Positions 58,167 to 64,000 of a stretch of 64,000 nt of DNA are shown here, piece by piece. Origin of the DNA: Nannocystaceae bacterium (lineage in GTDB: Bacteria > Myxococcota_A > Polyangia > Nannocystales > Nannocystaceae); assembly GCA_019694555.1 (NCBI GenBank), contig JAIBBS010000015.1:1-64000 (forward strand), in the 5' to 3' direction. The notes beneath the pieces were generated by a model. The model did no database searches and was not told the DNA's origin. It saw only the letters and a program-made list of their open reading frames with translations. Every line of letters starts with the position of its first letter. The stretch's first letter is position 1. The position numbers and the translations under genes were made by a program.

Positions 58167-58769
58167 GTGGCCGACCCCGACGATGCCGAGCTGCTGACGC
58201 GCTGGCGCGACGGTGATCGCAGCGCCGGCGAGGCCCTGGTCGCGCGCCACTTCCCCGCGGTGCTGCGCATGTTCCGGCACAAGGTCGGCGACGCCGCCGA
58301 CGATCTGGTCCAGCAGACGTTTCTGACCTGCCTCGAGCACCGCGACGGCATCCGCGATGGCGAGCGCTTCCGCGGCTACCTGCTGCGCGTGGGCTGGTCG
58401 CGACTGCTCCGCCACTTCCGCGAACGCGCGGGGCCGCGCGGCAAGGTCGACCCGATGACGAGCTCGGTGGCCGAGCTGGCGCCCACGCCCAGCGCCACGG
58501 TCGGACGCGAGGACGAGCGCACGCAGCTGCTGACCGCGCTGGCACAGCTGCCGCTCGAGATGCAGGTCGCGCTCGAGCTGTACTACTGGGAAGAGCTGAC
58601 CGCCGGCGAGATCGCGGCCGTGCTCGAGGTGCCCGAGGGCACGGTGCGCTCGCGCCTGCGCCTGGGTCGCGACAAGCTGCGCGAGCGCCTGGCGCTGCTC
58701 GATCCGCACGCGCCCGACGGCGAGGCGCTCGACCAGCGCGCGCGCGCGGCCGGCCGCCCCGATCCGTGA
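58167..58769 (+). CDS. ECF-type RNA polymerase sigma factor
   Basis: A 200-residue sigma factor, paralogous to that at 25191-25823: 'AELLTRWRDGDRSAGEALVA' and 'HFPAVLRMFRHKVGDAADDL' (region 2), 'LPLEMQVALELYYWEELTAG' and 'VPEGTVRSRLRLGRDKLR' (region 4). The GTG at 58167 is chosen because it gives the same N-terminal length as the paralogue; a GTG seven codons upstream is possible. The following kinase gene starts 90 bp later, repeating the sigma-kinase order of the 25-kb locus. No anti-sigma gene. Confidence 0.9.
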   Translation: MADPDDAELLTRWRDGDRSAGEALVARHFPAVLRMFRHKVGDAADDLVQQTFLTCLEHRDGIRDGERFRGYLLRVGWSRLLRHFRERAGPRGKVDPMTSSVAELAPTPSATVGREDERTQLLTALAQLPLEMQVALELYYWEELTAGEIAAVLEVPEGTVRSRLRLGRDKLRERLALLDPHAPDGEALDQRARAAGRPDP

Positions 58770-58859
58770 CCCACGGACCTGAGACAGAGCCGCGAGCCGC
58801 CCCGATCGATCACGGTCCCACGAACGCGGCCGGCGACGGATCCGCACGTCCGTGCGACC

Positions 58860-61499
58860 GTGGCAGCGCTGGACGCTGCCGCGCCGCGCTGCCAGGCTGC
58901 CCTGGTGGAGGCCGCGCACGACGATGCTCGCCTGCGCGCGTGGTTCGGCGCGGCGGCGCAGACCGACGCGGGTGACCGCCGCCTGCTCGCACAGATCTGC
59001 GCGGCCGTGCGCGGCGAGCCCACGCGCATCGGTCGACATCGCGTGCTGCGACGGCTGGGCCGCGGCGGCTTCGGCGAGGTGTTCGAGGCCCACGACCCGG
59101 TGCTGCAGCGCGGCGTCGCGATCAAGCTGCTGCACGCGCGCGGACGAGAGGGACGCGCGCGCTCGCTGCAGCAAGAAGCGCAGGCGCTCGCTCGCATCGC
59201 GCACCCCAACGTCGTGGAGGTGTTCGAGGTCGGCGAGCACGACGGCGAGGTCTTCATCGTGATGGAGCTGGTCGAGGGCACCGACCTGGGCAGCTGGGCC
59301 GCGGCGCGGCCGCGCAGCCTCGACGAGCAGCTCGCGGTGCTGCGCGCGGCCGGCGAGGGCCTCGCGGCCGCGCACGCGGTCGGCATCGTGCACGGCGACT
59401 TCAAGCCCGCCAACGTGCTCGTGGCCGCGGACGGTCGCGTCAAGGTCGCCGACTTCGGGCTCGCGCGCTGGCTCGAGCAGCCGCACGACGACGGCATCGG
59501 GCTCGCGGGCACGCTGCCGTACCTCGCACCCGAGCTGCAGCGCGGCGCCGGCCCGTCGCCGTCGGCGGATGTGTTCGCATGGGGCGCGACCGCATGCGAG
59601 ATCGTCTGCGGCCGTCGGGTCTTCACCGGCGCGAGCGCGGCCGCACTGCTGCAGGCCAAGCTGCAGGGCACCTCGACCGCGGTCACCGCCGCCGCCAGCG
59701 ATGTCCCGGGCTGGCTGCGACGTCGCCTCGACGCCGCGCTGGCGCCGGACCCGGCACGGCGGCCCGCGTCGATGCGCGCGCTGCTCGACGGACTGCAGCC
59801 GCCGCGGCGTGGCGCGACGACGCTCGCGCTGGCTGCGGTGGTCGTGACCGTCGGTGCGCTCGGGGCCACGACCGCGGCGCCGCCGTGTGCCCCGGGGGCC
59901 GCGCCGCAGTGGGCCACGCGCGCGCAGGCGGTGCTCGCCGACGACGACGTCGATGCGCGGACGCTGCTCGAGCAGCTGCGCGCACGCGAGCGCGACGACG
60001 AGGCGCAACGACAGGCGGTGTGCGCGGCCGGACGCCGCGAGGCCCGCGCGTGCATCGACGCCGCGGCGGTGCGGACCGGTGCGCTGGTCGACGCGCTGGT
60101 CGCGAGCGAGCAGCCGTCCGAACACGTGCGACCCACGCTGCGCGCGCTGCAGGAGATCCGCGGACCCGAGGGTTGCGTCGACGATCCCGCGCGCGCGCGG
60201 CTCGATCCCGACTTCGTCGCGGCCCAAGCCGCGAGCCGGGCGGCGTTCGCCGCCGGTGATCCGGCACGCGCGCGCACGCTGCTGGGCGACGCGCTGGCGC
60301 GTGCCGACGCGACCGCCGATCCGCGCGCGCGCGCGGAGGCCTCGCGGCTGCAGGGCATGCTCGCGCTCGATCGCTTCGACGCCGACGCGGCCTTCGACGC
60401 GTTCAACACCGCCTACTGGCTCGCGACCAGCGCCGGCGACGACGCGACCGCGGCGATGGCCGCAGCCGAGCAGGTGCTCACGGTCGGCAACTTCCAGGGC
60501 CGCCCGCTCGAGGCCGAGGCCTGGCGACGCCACGCCGAGGCCGCGCTCGCGCGCGTGCCCGATCACGCGTGGCTCGAGCTGGCGCTGGTGACCGACGCGT
60601 TCAAGGTCGACCACGAGCACGGACGCGTCCAGGACGCGGTCGCCATGGCCGAGCGCGCGGTCGAGCTCGCTGCGGCGCTCGACGGTGGCGACGGACCGCA
60701 GTCGTTGCGCGCCCAGCGGATGCGGGTCGAGGCCGCGGTGCTCGCCGGCGACGTCACCGGTGCCACCGCCGCAGTCGCGACACTGCGCGATCGCACCGCC
60801 GCGGTGTTCGGCGAGGACGACGTCGAGGTCGTGCTCGCGGACCTGACCCAGGCCAACGTCGCGCTCGCCGCGGGCGCGCCCGAGCGGGCCGAGGTGTCGC
60901 TGCGGCGCGCGCTCGACGGTGGCGCGCGCGTGCACGGCCGCGCGCACGCGTTCAATCTCACCGCGCTGCAGAACCTCGCGGCGGTCGAGCTCGAGCGCGG
61001 TGATGCGGCGGCCGCGGTCGCGCACCTCGACGAGGCCCTCGCGATCGCGCAGGCGAGCCTGGACCGCGGCCACCCGCGCGTGACGTGGATCGTCGGCGCC
61101 CGCGGTGTCGCGCTCACGCAGGCCGGCCGCCTCGACGAGGCCGACGCCGCGCTGCAGGCCGCGCTGGTCGGCTGGACCGCCTCGCACGGCAGCCACAGCG
61201 TCAAGGTCGGCGTGACGCTGTCCAACCTCGCCGACCTCGCGACCGCTCGCGGCCAACACGAGCAAGCCATCGATCACGCCCGTCGGGCCGCGGACATCCT
61301 CGAGACCGCGCTGGGCGAGGCACATCCCCACGCGGCGGCGTTCCGCGCCAACCTCGGCCGCGCGCTCATGGCCGCCGATCGCTGCGACGAGGCGGTGCCA
61401 CAGTTTCGTGTGGCGCTCGCGCGGCTGCAGGCGGCGCAGGTCGAACGCGATGCCGCGACCGCGCGGCAGTGGCTGGCGCAGTGTGGCGCGGCGCCGTGA
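58860..61499 (+). CDS. Ser/Thr protein kinase with transmembrane segment and TPR-type C-terminus (HGD variant)
   Basis: An 879-residue kinase. Glycine loop 'LGRGGFGEVF' ~66-75, Lys89, DFG at 198-200, and the catalytic loop reads HGD (178-180) instead of HRD, with 'FKPANVLV' following. This Arg-to-Gly change is seen in some active kinases that do not need activation-loop phosphorylation. A membrane segment lies at ~319-340. The C-terminal ~530 residues are TPR-like, with 'LGEAHPHAAAFRANLGRAL' near the end. Paralogous in layout to 25913-28957. The first gene of the pair is the sigma factor directly upstream. GTG start. Confidence 0.9.
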   Translation: MAALDAAAPRCQAALVEAAHDDARLRAWFGAAAQTDAGDRRLLAQICAAVRGEPTRIGRHRVLRRLGRGGFGEVFEAHDPVLQRGVAIKLLHARGREGRARSLQQEAQALARIAHPNVVEVFEVGEHDGEVFIVMELVEGTDLGSWAAARPRSLDEQLAVLRAAGEGLAAAHAVGIVHGDFKPANVLVAADGRVKVADFGLARWLEQPHDDGIGLAGTLPYLAPELQRGAGPSPSADVFAWGATACEIVCGRRVFTGASAAALLQAKLQGTSTAVTAAASDVPGWLRRRLDAALAPDPARRPASMRALLDGLQPPRRGATTLALAAVVVTVGALGATTAAPPCAPGAAPQWATRAQAVLADDDVDARTLLEQLRARERDDEAQRQAVCAAGRREARACIDAAAVRTGALVDALVASEQPSEHVRPTLRALQEIRGPEGCVDDPARARLDPDFVAAQAASRAAFAAGDPARARTLLGDALARADATADPRARAEASRLQGMLALDRFDADAAFDAFNTAYWLATSAGDDATAAMAAAEQVLTVGNFQGRPLEAEAWRRHAEAALARVPDHAWLELALVTDAFKVDHEHGRVQDAVAMAERAVELAAALDGGDGPQSLRAQRMRVEAAVLAGDVTGATAAVATLRDRTAAVFGEDDVEVVLADLTQANVALAAGAPERAEVSLRRALDGGARVHGRAHAFNLTALQNLAAVELERGDAAAAVAHLDEALAIAQASLDRGHPRVTWIVGARGVALTQAGRLDEADAALQAALVGWTASHGSHSVKVGVTLSNLADLATARGQHEQAIDHARRAADILETALGEAHPHAAAFRANLGRALMAADRCDEAVPQFRVALARLQAAQVERDAATARQWLAQCGAAP

Positions 61500-61508
61500 T
61501 CGCGCAAC

Positions 61509-61802
61509 GTGCAGAAGATCGTCGCGGCCTGTGATCGCGCGGGGACACCCGCGGCTCTGTGCCCGGGCGCGTGTCCGATCGCAACCGACCCATCCGACCG
61601 GCGCGTGTGGACGACGACCGGCGTCGTCGATCCCGAGACCGGCACCGTGCTCGAGCCCGAGGGCTCGCAGTTCCTGGTCGCACTGCATGCGACCGGCGAG
61701 GGCCCGAGCAGCCCGTGCTTCGTGTGGGACTACGACGCGGGCGAGTATCGCTGGGATCCGACGCTGCCAGGCTGCGGCCCGGTGTTGCCCGGCGGCGGCT
61801 GA
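61509..61802 (+). CDS. small hypothetical protein after kinase gene
   Basis: A 97-residue protein starting (GTG) 9 bp after the kinase stop. It has four Cys (CDRAG, CPGACP, later CFVWDYD and CGPV) and a Gly-rich end. No signal, no recognised family. The reading frame is short and coding bias is only moderate, so it may be a spurious frame. A role in the sigma-kinase operon is inferred from the position. Confidence 0.45.
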   Translation: MQKIVAACDRAGTPAALCPGACPIATDPSDRRVWTTTGVVDPETGTVLEPEGSQFLVALHATGEGPSSPCFVWDYDAGEYRWDPTLPGCGPVLPGGG

Positions 61803-61833
61803 GGGCTCGGCGGCGACGCGCGCCGCGTCGCCA

Positions 61834-63678
61834 TCACTGCAGATCCGGGAAGTTCGCCCAGACCTCGTTGCGCTGATCGTTGGGGTTGTTCGTCAGGTGC
61901 TCGACCGTGCTGGGGTACGCGTGCTCGTACGTGCCCCACGGGTACCAGTAGTCGCCCGGCTGGTAGATCGGATACCGCGGATCACTCTGGATGTACGGCA
62001 GCAGCCACTCCTGCCGCGCGTCGAAGTCCTCGAGCAGCGCGAGCGCTTCGACGGTGTCGGCGACCTCGAGGATGCGCGCGGCGTAGTCGTGGCGGCAGTT
62101 GGTGTTCTCGTTGCAGAAGCTCGCGAGGCGACCGCCGAACCACCACGGGCTCACGGTCCAGTCCCAGGTCCACTCCGCACCGCTGGGCACGAGCTCGAGC
62201 TTGAACGTGGTGCCGTCGATGTACAGACGCCAGTTGTTGGGCGCCATGTAGCCGTCGGTGTTGCCGACCATGGCCTCCCAGGCCATGTACGTCATCAGCA
62301 TGTCCTTGTCGACGTAGTTCCACAGCGCATCGACGGCCTGATCGGTCGCCGCGCCACCGACGATGGTGTCGATCGCGTCCAGCGTGTCCTGGGCCTGCGC
62401 CGGCATCGGCTGCGGACCGTCTTCGTAGTCCCACGACGTCGCGTGCGAGCCGAAGTCGCCCTGCCAACCGACCGTGGGCTCGAAGATCATGCCCAGCGCG
62501 CCGGCACCGGGCCGTCGCGCCTCGATCATGGTCTGGTCGTGGCGTTCGACCATGATGTAGATGCCGTAGTACTCGCCGCTGCAGTAGACCTCGGCCCAGC
62601 CCACCCGCGGCGCCAGCAGGCCCAGCTCGCGCGCGAGGCGATAGGTGATGTGATCGCGCGCGCGGGTCGGGTCGATCACGCTGCCGTTGTGCAGCTTGAA
62701 CGCCGAGAGCCCGCGGAAGTGCGCACCGGTCTCCCCGAAGTTCATGTCGACCACGAAGCCGGGTTTGCCGTCCATGGTGTCGTACGACGCATGGCCCTTG
62801 AGCCGCACGCCCACGTCGAGGTAGTGGATGCCGTCGATGCTCGCCTCGACGTGGACCTTGGGTCGGTCGGGCTGATCGAGCATCGCGCTGATCTCGGGCG
62901 TGATCTCGAGGTCGATGCGGTGCGCCACGTCGAGCAGGAACACCGTCTCCTGCGCCGGGTCGAGCGTGGCGCTGGGCGCGTCGGCGTTGATCGCCGCCGG
63001 GGACGGCAGCGCGGTCGCGACGAAGTCACCGGTGGCGTCGGGGATCCGCAGCCACGACACGTCGACCCCCAGGCCGCTCCACTGCACCGTCTCGGCCTGC
63101 CAGTCGTCGACGAACAGCGTGAGCACGTCGTCGGATTTCGACACCGACCAACCGGTGAACACGCCCTCGCCCCCGTCGCTGGGTGCGAGCCAGACCAGGA
63201 AGTGCTCGCCGGGCGCGATCGCACCGTCGGCGTCGGTGCCGATCCACACCTCGTTGGCGGCGTTTCGCAGCTGCACGCGTCCGAGCGACACCGGCGCATC
63301 GCTGGTGTTGACCAGCTCGACCCAGTCGGGCCGCGTGTCACCACCGGGGCCGTTGAGGGTCGAACCGTTGCCGGGCATGACCTCGTTGATCGTCAGCGGT
63401 GAGGGCTCGTGCGGCAGATCGGGGATCGGCGCGCCGCTCGAGGCCTCGTCGGTGCCGCTCGTGGTCGCGCCGCCGCTCGAGTCGACCCCGCCACTGCTGC
63501 CCTCGCCCGTGCTGCTGCTGCTGCCGACGCCGCCGCTGCTGCCTGCGCCGCTGCTGCTGCCCTCGGCGCTGGTCTGCGTCGCGTCGTCGTGACATCCGCT
63601 CGCGGGCCCGAGCGCCAACACGCCGGCGATCACGAGCTGCGTCGCGGTGATCGTGCGCGCGCGGACGGGACCCGTCAC
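61834..63678 (-). CDS. CotH-kinase-type secreted lipoprotein with lamin-tail domain
   Basis: A 614-residue lipoprotein. The signal ends in ASGC and a Ser/Gly/Thr linker follows (~30-75). A lamin-tail (LTD) domain covers ~80-190 ('LTINEVMPGNGSTLNGPGGD', 'DWVELVNTSDAPVSLGRVQL'), then a CotH domain (~240-560): 'VGVRLKGHASYDTMDGKPGF', 'FRGLSAFKLHNGSVIDPT', 'GIYIMVERHD' and 'GNTDGYMAPNNWRLYID'. CotH proteins resemble kinases that phosphorylate extracellular proteins. The GTG at 63678 puts the n-region of the signal at a normal length; an ATG at 63723 is in frame. Confidence 0.85.
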   Translation of the reverse strand: MTGPVRARTITATQLVIAGVLALGPASGCHDDATQTSAEGSSSGAGSSGGVGSSSSTGEGSSGGVDSSGGATTSGTDEASSGAPIPDLPHEPSPLTINEVMPGNGSTLNGPGGDTRPDWVELVNTSDAPVSLGRVQLRNAANEVWIGTDADGAIAPGEHFLVWLAPSDGGEGVFTGWSVSKSDDVLTLFVDDWQAETVQWSGLGVDVSWLRIPDATGDFVATALPSPAAINADAPSATLDPAQETVFLLDVAHRIDLEITPEISAMLDQPDRPKVHVEASIDGIHYLDVGVRLKGHASYDTMDGKPGFVVDMNFGETGAHFRGLSAFKLHNGSVIDPTRARDHITYRLARELGLLAPRVGWAEVYCSGEYYGIYIMVERHDQTMIEARRPGAGALGMIFEPTVGWQGDFGSHATSWDYEDGPQPMPAQAQDTLDAIDTIVGGAATDQAVDALWNYVDKDMLMTYMAWEAMVGNTDGYMAPNNWRLYIDGTTFKLELVPSGAEWTWDWTVSPWWFGGRLASFCNENTNCRHDYAARILEVADTVEALALLEDFDARQEWLLPYIQSDPRYPIYQPGDYWYPWGTYEHAYPSTVEHLTNNPNDQRNEVWANFPDLQ

Positions 63679-63900
63679 GTTGCGCCCGAGCCCGTGTCCT
63701 TCGGACCAAACCCTGCCCACCATCGCAGTCCAGCATGCCAGTCTCGTCCGGCGTGCGCGAGGGTCCCGCGCACGCCGGGGTCGGCTACGATGGTGGCGCC
63801 CGGGCGGCGGTGTCCGAACGGCGAAGGCAGCTGTCGCATGCAACCGCGAATTCGCGCAGCCGGCTCCTGGCGCCGGGGGCCAAGCATCCCAGCGCAGCAC

Positions 63901-64000
63901 GTGACCCCGTCGTCGCCGTGGCGCGCGGGCTGTTTGGCCGCTGCACTGGCGATCGGCGCGTGCAGCGACGACGGCACCGCAGCGGCACAGTCCTCGGGCT
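63901..64000 (+). CDS. lipoprotein start (partial, cut by window edge)
   Basis: From GTG 63901 the frame reads a short basic n-region, a hydrophobic segment and a lipobox (IGAC, then SDDGTAAAQSSG), and runs off the window. An ATG at 63838 is in frame but would add a long Arg/Pro-rich n-region. The layout matches other lipoproteins in this window. Nothing can be said about the mature domain. Confidence 0.6.
   Translation, partial: MTPSSPWRAGCLAAALAIGACSDDGTAAAQSSG

Overview
The window is very GC-rich, with strong G/C bias at third codon positions and many GTG starts. It reads as a chromosomal segment of a myxobacterium-like bacterium (Myxococcota); a Nannocystis-type relative is my best guess. 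The reasons are four Ser/Thr protein kinases (three with TPR-type C-termini), several lipoproteins with long Ser/Thr/Gly-rich linkers after the lipobox, a sigma54 activator, two ECF sigma factor-kinase pairs, and a sterol-reductase-family enzyme. The assignment is inference; there is no rRNA or marker gene to confirm it. No rRNA, tRNA, insertion sequence or CRISPR array was recognised.

Layout. 1-6.3 kb (minus): a truncated PilT-like gene, then an operon of a short-chain dehydrogenase, an ERG4/ERG24-type sterol reductase, a large STAND-type ATPase and a sterol-desaturase/fatty acid hydroxylase family protein. 6.5-13.2 kb: two secreted lipoproteins (one an esterase), a tandem universal stress protein, an RlmM-like RNA methyltransferase and a degenerate AGCS-like membrane protein. 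13.2-16.3 kb (minus): a tightly overlapped operon of coaX, a conserved hypothetical gene, a Yip1-like membrane protein and a TlpA-like thioredoxin. 16.3-18.2 kb: a DUF2254-like membrane protein.

18.3-25.1 kb (minus) is the most unusual region. A sigma54 enhancer-binding protein is followed by a good -24/-12 promoter, a DUF1906 (Rv2525c-like) glycosidase-like gene, five RebB-type R-body genes, a sixth divergent Reb-like gene, two small unknown genes and a subtilisin-like protease without a signal peptide. I read this as a refractile-body (R-body) locus with candidate enzyme cargo.

25.2-29.4 kb: an ECF sigma factor, a kinase with TPR-type C-terminus and a small secreted protein. 29.4-34 kb: two outer-membrane-like proteins, an ECF sigma with cupin anti-sigma, an SCP2 sterol-carrier protein and a small hypothetical. 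34-38 kb (minus): a molybdenum hydroxylase of the PaoABC type whose iron-sulfur and molybdopterin subunits are fused and carry a Tat signal. 38-44 kb: lipoproteins, including a metzincin-type protease, and another kinase. 44.2-48.8 kb: an OMP, murC overlapping a BolA/IbaG gene, and surface/membrane proteins. 48.8-54 kb: a flavin monooxygenase, an S9 peptidase and an orphan TssB/TssC-sheath-like fusion. 54.2-61.8 kb: a kinase with a TonB-like periplasmic tail, an FHA-LysM-MepA endopeptidase fusion, and a second ECF sigma plus kinase-TPR pair. 61.8-64 kb: a CotH-type lipoprotein and the start of another lipoprotein.

A mosaic intergenic repeat occurs three times (about 18.28, 32.77 and 50.33 kb), and a strong orphan terminator near 33.46 kb suggests an unannotated small RNA.
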